A stretch of DNA of 64,000 nucleotides from Isoetes taiwanensis (taxonomy: Eukaryota > Streptophyta > Lycopodiopsida > Isoetales > Isoetaceae): contig JAJEKV010000052.1 of assembly GCA_021234155.1 (NCBI GenBank), positions 2,784,254 to 2,848,253 on the forward strand. The letters are read 5' to 3'. Below are positions 44,664-56,721 of the stretch, in pieces (the stretch's first letter is position 1; the number at the start of each line of letters is the position of its first letter). Below the pieces are notes generated by a model. The model ran no database searches. It was given only the letters and a program-made list of their open reading frames with translations, and was not told the origin of the DNA. The position numbers were made by a program, and so were the translations under genes.

Positions 44664-47600
44664 CTAGTTGATCTTTTTTTCTTCTTCTTCTTCTTTTTCT
44701 TCGCCCACAACCCTCCCTCGGGTAGTTGAGCACTTCTTCTCATGGAAGTTAAGGAGTAGGACCCCTCTTCCATGGGAAGAAGGGCCCTACTACCTTACTG
44801 CCAAGAAAGCATTTTTTGTAATGTCATCTTAATGCATTCTTTGTATCCATATCACGTGCTCAAACCGTTATGGTATTATACTGCACTCAATCTGGTAAAA
44901 TATTCATGTATATGGATGGGGCACAATGGGCCAACATCCACTTCATATAGAGTGGCTCAGTGGGCCAGAAACATCATGTTTGATATGATGTTCTTAAAGT
45001 CTTATGATAAAACCTTAGACTATTAGTTCTCAGCCATATTCAACGGCTTATGTAATATCTTCATGTAATCAGATCCGTTTTTCCAGAAAATAAGTGGCAT
45101 ACAATCTGACCTGGACAATCCTTTATTGAAGCATATATCAGCAAATCTCCAGAGCATATCCGATATAATACTGGAGATAACCCGAGGTCCAGCAGATGCT
45201 TGAACCATCTTTTGTTTTTCTACATAGTCATAATTCAGCAAGTTAGCATCTGTAACACATACACCGAATTATGAATTATGAATTGACAATTTAAGGATAA
45301 GCTATGTCTTGTTGGACTTGTCCAACAAAAAGGAAGTCACAATTTCTTCTTATTTACAGTTCACATCTAGATTTACACAATATAATGTACAATTTACAAT
45401 TACAATGCTCCATTCAAGATGCAAACCAAACCCAAAATATCCTTCCTGGCTTTTACCCCAGGCCATAGCTAAGGGACTTCCTTAAATTGCCATCACCTTG
45501 AGTACATCATACGTTTTCCACTATTTTTCTTAATTCGCTATGATATTATGGCCCATTAACAACTACAATTTCATATCTCATACCTAAAGCTTATGTATTC
45601 TCCGTGTTGCAATCCACTATACTCCTATTATGTACAATACAAATTTCCATTCTCAACAAATATTCAGCTGTATTTCCAACTTTATTTCTTTTCTTTGTTT
45701 ACATTGAAAAGTCATCTTTCCATTCATAATGCATCAAATACACATTCTTTCAAAACCAAAACCTTTTACATTTTTTCAGATATCACTGTTTACATACTCA
45801 ATTATAAAATATAGCAAGTTTATTTTCATATCAAAGATCCATCTTATTTCTGTTTTAATGTCATAAATCAAAATTCACTATTTGTGACTTCAAACACCTT
45901 GCACATATCTGTTTTACAGCAAAACAATAGCTCAAAGATTCTATCACTCTTATCCATTTCCACAATCGTAATAAATCCTTAGAAAGTTATTTGGAATAAT
46001 CTCACCAAGCTTTGTGTAGGCAGCCATAGAATTTCTTCAATTGAAGTAGACATTCAGCATTCTACTTCATCTTTTTGTAGCCCAATGCGTGCTACACCTA
46101 AACCTTGACAAAAGAATAGGAGAAGATGTCCTGGTTACCTGCACCCAAACAGACCAATATTAGCATGAAAATGGTAATAAGGAAAGGGGCGCCAGGTAAG
46201 CTGAAGAACATCTTGGCTTATCGCCTTCACCTACTTTTGGCAAAGTTTCTGGCAGATTTTAAGCCATGTATTATGTTAGCTCAAAAGAAACCATCTTATT
46301 TATAATATTTTCAAGCTGACTATGGTTGCTTACCACAACCGCTAGTAGATCAGTTCTTATCATGTATTAATCTAAAAGAATCATCATTAATCAGAAACAT
46401 ACACTTGGTTTTAACCGCCAAATACCGTACAGCAGCCATGCCATGGAGATGTCTTAAACCTTTTGTAATATTCCCAGTTTTCAGCTTTCCATATGCTCTA
46501 TTACTAGCATACTTAAAAATCAGAAATTGACAAACTGGTACACAGATAATGACAATGGCCTTGCCACAGTACCATTAAACAACAAGCAGCCAAACTAGGC
46601 TAAGAATATACTCTATTCATCAGATTTTCTGTTCTAAGTTAAGCTTGCCTATGCATTTAAACAAAACATCCCTTGAAGAAACTAAACTTCAGCCATAGAA
46701 AGCTCTAAATCTGTTTCTTATGTTGCAAGCCAGAACTGATTCCAGTTATACTAGCAACCTCTACTTCATTTTGCATCTGGATTCATACCAACACATATTT
46801 TTCATCCAAAAAATATCAAGAACTCTGACCTGATGGGCGCCTCCCTGAGAATCAATACTTGGTCTTCGAATATTTGATGGTGCATTCCACTATGGCGCAT
46901 TCCCAACTGTGGCTTCTAGCCTTCACAAATGCGCTTTGTATTGTATATGCATTCGCCTGACATTTCTTGGACTGCCATTTCGTGGCATAGATCAACCGAT
47001 TCACCTTTATTTCATGGCTCACAAGCTGAACAGAGGATTGATGCATGTCCTATTGTAACGGCAGCATTCCAAGCCGCTTCTATAGGAGTAAAACTAGCTG
47101 GGTATGGAGCGTCCATACATAACCACGCTGAAACCAAGCTTTCACGACCAGATTTGCGGCTAGGGGTTCCAAAATAAGACATCACAAAGCATCTTCCGTT
47201 AGGTTACCAATACTCAATATCCACGTTTAATATACAATACCAATATTCAATAGCCAAAACAGAATATTGAGTCGTCAAAATTAAATTCGCCTTTAAAGTC
47301 CTCACCTCTTTAGACCAACTATTCCAAGCTTTAAATGCATCCTTGGTGAAAGGTCCATCATGCAATCCTTACCGTATCATTAAATATTGGGTCAACATTG
47401 AAGATGCACTTCGTCTCCATTTAATTCTTTGGGTCATAAGGTCCACGACCCACACATATTAAATTATTGTGTCAATTCTAGAGTATAACAAAACAATGTA
47501 CCACCTTTAAGTCCCATCGTCCTCTCACCTCTAACTTATAGTCCTTAAGGACAATAATTATCATGTAATAAATGCCCTTATGTCTTAAATCACCTTTCCA

Positions 47601-47701
47601 ATCCCTTACACCATCTTAACAATTTCTTTATATCTTAGCTCATGATCATCCACCAACATTTGCAAAAATTCAACACATACCTTATTTTCCTTTTGCTCAC
47701 A
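44664..47701 (-). mobile_element. D unit 2, tandem copy of D unit 1
   Basis: 3038 bases, nearly identical to the preceding unit with only scattered small differences (for example GCGTCAGG to GCGCCAGG near 46189, TTTTCGTATC to TTTTCAGATATC near 45777). Same parts: H-hairpin 45309-45328, pseudoknot 46123-46232. Confidence 0.8.
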
Positions 47702-47710
47702 CTAGTTGAT

Positions 47711-47779
47711 CTTCTTCTTCTTCTTCTTCTTCTTCTTCTTCTTCTTCTTCTTCTTCTTCTTCTTCTTCTTCTTCTTCTT

Positions 47780-47809
<30 letters not shown>
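47711..47809. repeat. (TTC)n microsatellite
   Basis: 33 TTC units between ACTAGTTGATC of the D 5' end and TTACATGTTCTTGCC of the next short element. Confidence 0.97.
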
Positions 47810-47811
<2 letters not shown>

Positions 47812-50800
47812 ATGTTCTTGCCAAGACTACAGTCACAGTTATGCAAACAATTACATTAAAAGAACCTTGTTCAAGGCAAGATCACTTATCCCAATATCCA
47901 CCCTGGTTTTTTAGGCCAGGCCACATCAGGCACTCTACAAACCTTAGCCCATATAATTTACTATATTGAAAAATATCCAAAAATAAAAATCTTGAGTAAA
48001 ATAATTCATATCATCATTTCCATATTAGCATATCCAATTTGTACATAACGTTTTTGAATTTGAAAGTATAAGGTAATCAATCTTACAACTATAAGCTTAA
48101 ATCTTAACTTAAATCTTACAACTATGAAGTTTTGAATTTGAAAGTATGAAGTGTAAAGTAAACTTTGAATCTTGATGTAGCATATTCCATCCTCTTCCGC
48201 GTTAACGCCAACTCTAACGACAAAAATGGAGACAATTAGAGGAGAGAACCCGCACTGCAGCCAATCAATACACAATTAAGCGTGAAAGCGGTAAATGTGC
48301 AAGGGCCAAAGGTACATTGGGTCTCTCGGTTTATCAACGATCACCAATTGTATCCTTTTGCCCTCGAGGTGACATTAACAAGAAAAGGAAAGTGGAATAA
48401 TATCATTTTAAATTTCCCTTATGATCTCAAGCATTACCATTAGGCGAAACTAATTTCTTAGTCCCAAACCTAGGCGGCAACCTTGATAATCATCATCAAA
48501 TTTATAGTATAGCATAACAGTTTTATCATATTACACTTACAATGGAATAGTAACATTTTAAACGTCTCAAATGATCTCAAGTACTACCATTAGACGAGAA
48601 CTAATTTCTTAGTCCCAAATCTAGCTGTTTCCTTGATAATTTATTCTATTGCATAAAGTCCAACAATATCAATTCATAACATAGAGCGTAACATTCTTAT
48701 CATTTTAAGCTTCCTCAACTTGATTTTCATCTTTGCGTATAAACATTTCCAACCTACTTAGAATTTTTTCTGGAATCGTAGTCACTTCTTTAGTTCCATT
48801 CTATAATTTTTGAGAAACTGTACATACCAAGTAGATAGGTATATGCTATCTAGTACATTTGCGGAATCATGCATATCTTGTAAGCATATCTGTGGAATCT
48901 AGCATATCTTGTAAGCATATTATCCATTCAATATCTTACATGTCACATCCAAATACATTTTAAGAGTTCTTAAAGAGATAGCTTGAATCATGCATAACGT
49001 TTATAGTAGTATTTGTGAGTCCAAATATAGAATGCAAGATACAGAGTGCATATAGAATACTCAAAAGAGAGTTTAAATTCTAAATAGAATGAAGTTTGTT
49101 GATAAGAACCTGTAGTAGACGCTCTCCTTGCCATGAAGCAAAAAGAACACCTTGTGCGCTGTAGTAATGTTGTAGACCAGCATTATGTCTAGCACATGAA
49201 CTACTGCAGCATCATCAAATGCTCCAACCAAGTAATATTTTGGCGCAAAAACCTTTTGCATCTATTGGTAAGCTATTTTATTTAGCCTGCAAAGTGCCGA
49301 CAAAAGCATCCGAGAGCCATTAATTACCCTTTCTTTCCAAGCTAATATCAACTAGAGTGTTGTGTACAAAAGCACAATTTTCTGTTGAAAACAAAATCAG
49401 ACCTCTTTTTGTAACAAAATAGGCCAGAGTTTTATCTTAGGCACCAACATCAGTTCGACAAGGCCTTCAACGTCCATCAAAGCCCAACTTTATACAGAAA
49501 AAACCAATATTTAAGAAGTGGCTGCCATTAAAGCTCTGTTTTCTTGTGAAGCATCTTCATAGCCACAAGCCAGACCTCTTTTTGGCCATATCTTCATAGC
49601 CACAAGCCAGACCTCTTTTTGGCCATATCCTGGCAAAACGAATTTGGCAGTGCCATTTTAAGCAAGGATCATCCCAAAAAACAGTATTTCTATCAGATCC
49701 TCAACATGTTTTTTTGCTACAACATGCAGATATGGAAATATCAAATAACAAAAGCTTATCTTTGTGCAAGGAAGAACCTGTGTATGGCATCGATTTGCAT
49801 TTTCCGATCCCTGTACTATAACAAGCAGGTAATATGGACGGTTGTTTAGGCGCCAGACCTGTATGGCACATGATATATCCCCATCTCTCTGCATCCGGTT
49901 TCAGCAGAAAGAAGATCAGCACCCGGATCTGATACCTGGGCTTAAAAGGGCCATGTTTCCGGCATTCTGCTATAGAAGCCGTTTAATGCTGTTGCCAGAT
50001 CTATATCTGTCTGATCAGATACTCTATTTTAGAGCAAATGAAACAAACAACAAACTACATTTTCACTACGGCATGAGAGCCATTCTAAGAGCATATCCAT
50101 TTGTAACAAAGCCATGCAACATGATATTTGTTGGCTGCACCAAGTCATTCAGGCGGCCATTTTGGCGCCAGGCTTCTCGGCTATCTTGCCTCTTAACGAA
50201 ATAGGGCATATATGTCCTAAATCTATTTCCAACAATGTACTTAATGTTTCTCACAATTAATTTTTGTGCCACAATTGCGTCCAAGATGTAAAAGATGCCA
50301 TCGGCTCTTTTATTGTTGCTATGTCTTTGTATCTCAAGCTTTTGCCATATACGCTAACGGCCCCACAAACGATGTCAAGTGCAAAGTGCCAATTTTGAAA
50401 GGGCTTCTTTGCTTATTTCAAAGTAGTCCCGAATACTTTAAAAGAGCTTTTTGCTTTTTCATAAAAGTGAAACCATGTAACAACTACATATCTCTCCTTT
50501 TCTTTCACGTGTATCCACGTACAACCATAAACATTTCAAAGCATTTAATATCTTTGCATAAGCGTTGTGTATAGGAAAATCCTACTAAACCATATCTTGT
50601 TCTTTTTCATATGCATAATCTTTTTATAGGGAAATCCTATTAAACCATTTGTTATAAAATATTACATGCAAGCATGCCCACATTATGTTTTGGGACATGT
50701 CGAGATCTGGAATTTCTTTTCTCTTTCCAATGATTTACAGAATCAAAATAGAATATTCTCTTCTTCTTCATTATGAGGAAATTTGGCCCCCTAAGGTAAC

Positions 50801-51080
50801 CATAAATTCTCCCTTACACATTAGGTGGAATTCTCGTCCATTTGCAGAATATCATGCCTTCAAAATCTCTTGAAATAGATTTTAGGCAATTTCCAAAGTA
50901 AGATACCTATGTTGAGAATGGATCACAATACAAATTCACGCTTTCAAAAACCACAACATTCCCATGTATAAGGTGGTCATCAATACCATATTTTTGTGAC
51001 TATACCAACAATATGAAGTTCCAAATCTCTTAGAAAATAAATAGCTTTGGGCAGATTAAGGAATCAAGAAGAGAATATTC
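47810..51080 (-). mobile_element. Short element, no intact ORF
   Basis: On minus: 5' region with TTTTGGCGCC (50152-50170), a decayed counterpart of the A small exon (about 49560-49740), a pseudoknot of A type with CAG/CTG damage (about 48242-48366), C-hairpin near 47902-47919, GAA. A 37-base tandem duplication lies at 49554-49627, and a roughly 155-base imperfect duplication at about 48385-48660. Nothing else recognisable between 48.7 and 49.5 or 50.3 and 51.0 kb. Confidence 0.65.
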
Positions 51081-51211
51081 TCTTCTTCTTCTTCTTCTTC
51101 TTCTTCTTCTTCTTCTTCTTCTTCTTCTTCTTCTTCTTCTTCTTCTTCTTCTTCTTCTTCTTCTTCTTCTTCTTCTTCTTCTTCTTCTTCTTCTTCTTCT
51201 TCTTCTTCTTC
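51081..51211. repeat. (TTC)n microsatellite
   Basis: About 43 uninterrupted TTC units. Confidence 0.97.
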
Positions 51212-52025
51212 GTACATGTTCTTACTAAGACTACAGTCATATTAAAGAAAAATTTACATGCTTCGTTCATAGTAAGCACATATTCTCCTATATCTACCCC
51301 GGGTTTTTACATCGGGCCACAACAGGTACTCCTACTCCCAATAATAATAATCATCTCAGACTTATAAATGTATATGGTATCGGAAAGCATTTGGCATATT
51401 TTTTACTTTGAAAGCATTTGGCATATTTTTCGAAAAGGAAGACAGGATCAGTTTATGTTTCATCATTTAAATATTTGGATTTAAGTCTACAGTACTTCAA
51501 TCATATCATATGTGTAGATATCCCATGTTCAATTTAATATCTGCACTTATACATTAAATGATTTCAATCCGGTCATATGAAAAGTGAAGTCAGCAACAAG
51601 TCTTTAATTTTCATCAAGTTTATCATTTATATTATTTGCTTAACTATATCCAATTAATTCTACATTTTCAGAGTTACCATGAGTATCAGGAATGAAAGAA
51701 AAATTTTCATGCTTTGCATTTACACAAGGATTACATACTTTGAAGCAATTGAGGTTGCTGGCATCATTCATGGATGCTGGACTCTGGAATCTGAGATTAA
51801 TCTCATTCTGATCATATATAGTTCCTAGAATATTGCAATTAATCTAGAAAGCAAACATTGTGCCCAGCTAGTTAAAGAACTTGTTGTATTTAACCTTTTC
51901 TGCTAGAACATCCTTTCTTAAGAGGAATGATCTCACCAAGTGCAGATATAACCATTGTATTACGACCAAGTTCTTCTCCTGGTCCACCATTTGAACTAAA
52001 CACCAACCGAAAATAAATCCAGGAG

Positions 52026-52137
52026 GGAGAGTTCTGGTTACCTGCACCCAAACAGTGACAAAGTTAGCAACATATTGGTAACTAGCCAAGGGGCGTCAGG
52101 TAAGCAGTAGAACACTCCGGCTTATCGCCCTTCACCT
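52026..52137 (-). ncRNA. Conserved pseudoknot RNA element, C-family short element
   Basis: GGAGAGTTCT (52026-52035) with loop AGAACACTCC (52109-52118), nine of ten pairs; GTTA and GGTAAC side hairpin; AAGGG(G)CG/CGCCCTT; GTAAGC/GCTTAT. Predicted intron borders 52135 and 52042, 94 nt. Confidence 0.65.
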
Positions 52138-53112
52138 ATTATTTTCAACCAACCAATCATAATTATAACCCACTGGAGCCACAAATATATCAGCAGGTTA
52201 ATGTAGGTTGTTTAAACTCAAATCCAAGCTAATGCCATACACTAATATGGTGCATAGTTTTAAAGGCAGCTAGATAACTGAGTTAAGTAAGAAAGCACAA
52301 TATTACATGTGAAGCTCCACCAATATCTGTAACCCAATATCAGTATAGTGCAATAAACAATTTTTATCAGGTTAATAGCACATTTAAGGGTACATAGAGG
52401 AGCAGCAACTATCACAGCCATGCAAATATCATGGGTAACATCAAAGGATAAAGGGAAGAAGATAAATATGGTTTCCCTTGTGTCCACCATCTATGTAGAT
52501 ACCAAATAATAGTAAATATACTAAGAGTTTCAGATCTGAGATTTATTCCTTATTGAGTATTTGAGAAAAGGATTCGGATCGGATGGCATGCATCCGCACA
52601 GTTACACCTCCTTGGAGGCACTTAGAGATCCGCCCATTAGATTCCACTGGCATGAGTATGAGCAGAAAAAAGCAACGGCAAAAAGAGTAAAACAGAGTAG
52701 CTCAAACCACTACATCTTATCCTAGTTGCAGCCAGCACATTATCATAACTATATGAAAAGCACTCTATGTTTAGAGCCCAATCACTTAGATCTATATTCA
52801 CCGCCTAATATAGCAGCCAGCACTAATTTACCATCTCATAGGCTGTAATCTCTTTTAAGAATGATAAAGCACGAAATTAAATAGATTGATCCCAGAAAAC
52901 AGTCCAAACTATGTGACATATGCAGCATAAATTACAACCACTATTTTTGTAAAAAGGAAGCATATATCAGACCTGGACCATTAACTATTTTTTTGGCAAA
53001 CGTCCTTATTATGGAAGGTGAGCCATAAATAGAGCAAGCAGCCTCATCGGATCAAATATTTCCACTCTTATGTTTGAGTCGACTAATTAGAAAGTTAAGG
53101 TTTTAAATATAC

Positions 53113-53271
53113 CTGATTGGGAGATCCACGCCTCCCATTGCCTTGTACAACTCCGGTATTGTTGGATTTCCGGTTAAAACTGTTCTTGTCCAGCCTTCTT
53201 GCAGGAAACCCACCAGAGCTCGATCCCTTTGCCTTTTTTCCGGGGCCACGATCATACACTCCCTTAGGCAT
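53113..53271 (-). CDS. MPKGVY first exon, C-family short element
   Basis: 53 codons, MPKGVYDRGPGKKAKG to RRGSPNQ, ending CAG|GTATAT (phase 0). It is rich in Lys, Arg, Gly, Ser and Asn. A TTTGGCGC site lies about 45 bases upstream on minus. The first 30 codons recur at 58429-58518 in the adjacent autonomous element. No ORF1 follows in this element, so it would splice elsewhere or be a relic. Confidence 0.6.
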
Positions 53272-53890
53272 CTTGAAGATCGAAATATGCTTATACACAA
53301 ATCGTAGGAGGCTTTTGAGCGCCAAACAGAGCTCCAACAAGAAGTTCCGGGTAGCATTCCACAATGTCATTTCCAGAAATACTACACAAGTGAGGGTCTG
53401 GGCGCATCCTTAATTTCCACCAACCCATTAGATTCTGGCGGCACCGAAAAATTCTTTTGGGCATATGTGATATGCAATCCTTGACTGTCAGACCCATTAT
53501 ATTCTGTCACATTTAAGTATATTATACCTAATGCATTAATGAAGCCAAATCCTCTTTAGATACAATGGTCTCTATTTTCCCAAACATATAAGTGTAATAA
53601 ATTCTAACTATTACACGTAAGCAAAATATGGTAAATATATTAACAACATACCTTGGAGGTCAGCACATGTAAGATGGCTCCATATTGGGTTGTTTACCCC
53701 AACATAATATGTTGTTCTTCAGTTCAGATATTAGATCAACCTTAGTGTTAGAACTTATTGGCAAAACCAGTTTAATTACCTAATGATGGATAGAAACAAA
53801 GAAGTAGATTACAAATAGATGGATCATTGCCCACAGGCAAACCACCTGGTAGTCATTATAAACCCATCATATAATCCTCCTCCTCCTTAT

Positions 53891-54050
53891 TTCTTCTTCT
53901 TCTTCTTCTTCTTCTTCTTCTTCTTCTTCTTCTTCTTCTTCTTCTTCTTCTTCTTCTTCTTCTTCTTCTTCTTCTTCTTCTTCTTCTTCTTCTTCTTCTT
54001 CTTCTTCTTCTTCTTCTTCTTCTTCTTCTTCTTCTTCTTCTTCTTCTTCT
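53891..54050. repeat. (TTC)n microsatellite at the C element 3' end
   Basis: About 53 pure TTC units between the tail of the C element and a CCTCCTCCTCC-bearing 5' end. Confidence 0.97.
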
Positions 54051-54142
54051 CCCACATCCCTCCCTCGGGAAGTAGGGCCCTTCATTTTATAAGGGGCAGT
54101 AGGTAGGACCCCCCTATAAAAGGAGGGGTCCCACTACCCTAC
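54051..54142 (-). other. 3' tail box and hairpin of the C element
   Basis: CCCACATCCCTCCCTCGGG box, then GTAGGTAGGACCCC/GGGGTCCCACTACCCTAC arms around CCTATAAAAGGA. It starts about 33 bases after the reverse transcriptase stop on minus. Confidence 0.75.
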
Positions 54143-54174
54143 ACAGAAGACATATCTGCCAGCTAACAGAAACA

Positions 54175-56241
54175 CTAAACTTTAATTTCATTGATATTGT
54201 AGCACAAACCTGGAAATGTGTTATCAGATAACAACCTTCTTACGCAAGCCACCAGGTCGTTATGCATGAATCCATTACTTACAAACTCATGTATCAGTAT
54301 CTCCAAGTCCTCATTAGCTCTAATCGGACTTGTGTTGACATATAGAATTGGTAACACCTGTGACAGGATGACTCTACTGGCATTTAGGTATGGGCGGCAG
54401 CTAGAGGCATGAATAAATTTCATTACTGGAAACGGTAATTTGTCCCTTTTGTCATACTTATAAGTAGTAAATAATCCAGTAGAGGGCTCTATTACTTCAA
54501 TGGTAACATTTAAAAAATTACCACAGCACCCAATCTTACCCAAACCATTGTCCGTTGATGGGTATTGGGTCTCATCCTTAATCTGTAGCATATCCAGGTT
54601 ATACACATTGCAACATTCTGAGCTATTCTTACCCTCCTGGAAATATATAGAAAGGTCCCCACCATTGGGAATACAAAGGTCATCGATGTATCTTCTAGCA
54701 TCCTTAAATCTTATAATCTCTTGAAATCTGCCAAGGGTAGCAAGTCTTTCAATGTGTTTCATCTCAAAGAATGACAGATACAGATTACACCATTCAGGAG
54801 AACAGGCAAATCCCATTGGGATACCACAAGCCTGCCTCCAAACACCATCCCCTTGTACCACATAGCAGTTATTAAGGAGCCATACATTAAGCTCACAAAA
54901 TTCAGCTTTATTTAAGTAGTGCCATGAACTGCCGGACTGTTTTTTGCTATCCCAGGTATATACTATGTCATCCTCCAAAATTCTATAGCCCAGCAGTACT
55001 TCCTTTCCATGACTGGACATATAATCAATAGCAATACCGATAACTTCTGTTATAATGGCACATATCCCATCCTTTCCCTGCAGTGGAATGTTCTCATAGC
55101 ATTTGGAAATATCAGCAGTAAAAATGCTTGAAATTTTATTGGGAAGATTCAACATGAATTCATACACGGAATTAACAATCCAATAAGGATTAACCTTTCC
55201 AGGTAGTAGTACGCTGACTTTCTCTAGTCTTTTCATGTATGCCTTAGGAAGGACTTCAGTCAACCCTCTTAATCCTCTGGTGATTATTTTGGCGGGAAGC
55301 GTAAAAATGGTCTGATGGGCATTAGTGATCCAACGATATTCTCCTTTGTGAGCCTTAAACATTCCCAGAATATACGGCAACCTATCATTGTATGGGCATT
55401 CCAACTGGAATCCATTCATTAGGTCTAAGTTGATTTTTTGTAAGACCTTATCCCTGTTATCAGAACATTTATTGAAATCTTTACCATGCAATCTCTCACG
55501 CGCCATGTCCCTGATATGCCAAGGGCATATGAATGAGGGTACATTAGCCGCTTTGTCAACCGAGGAAATGTAAAGGTTACGAACCAGCCAGCTGAGACAT
55601 GCTTTTACCTTAAAATTCCCCATGGAATGGTGCCTCCTAGTGGAATTTCTAATTGCAGACATGGCTTTATTTTTGATAAATGCCAGAAGACCAATCTTGA
55701 TGCTGCTAACTTCATAAGGATGTATATTGATTCCATTTTTCTCAAAACCTTTAAACAGAACACAAATCTCTTCCTTCACGTCTTCCATAAACCTATGTAT
55801 GTTTAATGGTCTGTCCGGAATAAAATTCAGACCTTTACGGAACATGTTTCTTAATTCTCTGGATTTGATTATGGACAAATCCATTGTTCTGACATGGCCA
55901 ATTTTGGGGTCAATGAACTTATGCATCCCAGGCATGTGGCAGATACACTTTGGTATTTCTGTAGCAGCAAATACCCTATAGGGTTTGTAGACTAGATCAA
56001 TAAGTGGACTGTCATATATCCACCCAATGCATGTATTTTGCATGATATGGGTGCCAAAGTCCCCAAGTCTCATGAATAAATATTCCTTGATGGTCTCTCT
56101 TAAACTGATGTCATCAATAACTTTAGAGGAATAACGAAAATGTACTCTCACCTTTTTGGTTTCAGTACCACCTTTTTTGGACAATATTCTTCTCCCACTA
56201 GGTCCAATAATGATAATCCGTTTGCCCTCCGTTTCTTCCAT
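54175..56241 (-). CDS. Reverse transcriptase of the C element, intact
   Basis: 688 residues if it starts at Met 31 of the open frame, just after the acceptor AATTCAG|ATGGAAG; the 30 codons before look intronic. Numbering from the longer frame: a Cys/His segment CICHMPGMHKF (129-139) then GHVRTMDLSI; DKAANVPSFICPWH (259-272); RWITNAHQTIFTLPAK (333-348); motif A TADISKCYENIP (405-416, Asp407); motif B GIPMGFACSPEWCN (503-516); motif C YIDD (548-551); YKYDKRDKLPFP (624-635) in the thumb region. It should copy RNA into DNA. The KAHK, IPMG and DKAAN-type blocks resemble the Penelope-like group more than LTR, LINE or group II enzymes. No GIY-YIG or other endonuclease is visible. Confidence 0.88.
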   Translation of the reverse strand: MEETEGKRIIIIGPSGRRILSKKGGTETKKVRVHFRYSSKVIDDISLRETIKEYLFMRLGDFGTHIMQNTCIGWIYDSPLIDLVYKPYRVFAATEIPKCICHMPGMHKFIDPKIGHVRTMDLSIIKSRELRNMFRKGLNFIPDRPLNIHRFMEDVKEEICVLFKGFEKNGINIHPYEVSSIKIGLLAFIKNKAMSAIRNSTRRHHSMGNFKVKACLSWLVRNLYISSVDKAANVPSFICPWHIRDMARERLHGKDFNKCSDNRDKVLQKINLDLMNGFQLECPYNDRLPYILGMFKAHKGEYRWITNAHQTIFTLPAKIITRGLRGLTEVLPKAYMKRLEKVSVLLPGKVNPYWIVNSVYEFMLNLPNKISSIFTADISKCYENIPLQGKDGICAIITEVIGIAIDYMSSHGKEVLLGYRILEDDIVYTWDSKKQSGSSWHYLNKAEFCELNVWLLNNCYVVQGDGVWRQACGIPMGFACSPEWCNLYLSFFEMKHIERLATLGRFQEIIRFKDARRYIDDLCIPNGGDLSIYFQEGKNSSECCNVYNLDMLQIKDETQYPSTDNGLGKIGCCGNFLNVTIEVIEPSTGLFTTYKYDKRDKLPFPVMKFIHASSCRPYLNASRVILSQVLPILYVNTSPIRANEDLEILIHEFVSNGFMHNDLVACVRRLLSDNTFPGLCYNINEIKV

Positions 56242-56721
56242 CTGAATTATTAGTTTATAATCAGTATGCATCCATTTATGCATAACAGTTAAACTTAAAA
56301 AAGATGGAGTGTACAGGAGATATATACACACTAGAATTTTTAAATTATGTCCAGCACCTAGAATGATGCACGATCAATACCATCAATCCAACACATAATT
56401 TTGGAACATTTTCAAAATCCATGAGTCTGTGTTGAAATATGAGATATATTCCAAAATTGGCTTTACAAGCCTTAAACTTCTGCCCCATGATAATGAAGAC
56501 AGGCATTTACAGATATAATGACTGATATAGTTGGAAAATACAGCCATATTATATGGAAACTACATACGCGTATCATTAATCTATCATGAAGAGCATGATG
56601 CTCTGAAAAAAGGACTGCAACCATGGTGCCAGCCCATAACCTGCATAAGCAGATATATGCTAAATTAGTACATTGGACTAATTTAGTAACATGTGGATCA
56701 TTCAAACATACCCACCGAGTC
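56242..56721 (-). other. Spacer between ORF1 and reverse transcriptase, C element
   Basis: 480 bases without a long frame. A GGTGG|GTATGT donor-like site lies about ten bases after the ORF1 stop and the AATTCAG acceptor directly before the polymerase, so this may be an intron in a two-cistron transcript. Confidence 0.45.

Larger units (their letters stand above)
51212..53890 (-). mobile_element. Short element of the C family
   Basis: 5' region (53272-53890), MPKGVY exon (53113-53271), intron, pseudoknot (52026-52137), exon-like block (51937-52041), C-hairpin as CCCG/CGGG (51298-51316), GAA. The ORF1, polymerase and tail are missing, so the exon 1 donor at 53112 has no coding partner inside the element. 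The intron segments 51.4-51.9 and 52.2-53.1 kb show nothing else. Confidence 0.75.

Noticed and set aside
54175..56241. Retroviral or LTR-type polymerase
   Set aside because: No protease, RNase H or integrase motifs and no LTRs; the motif style differs.
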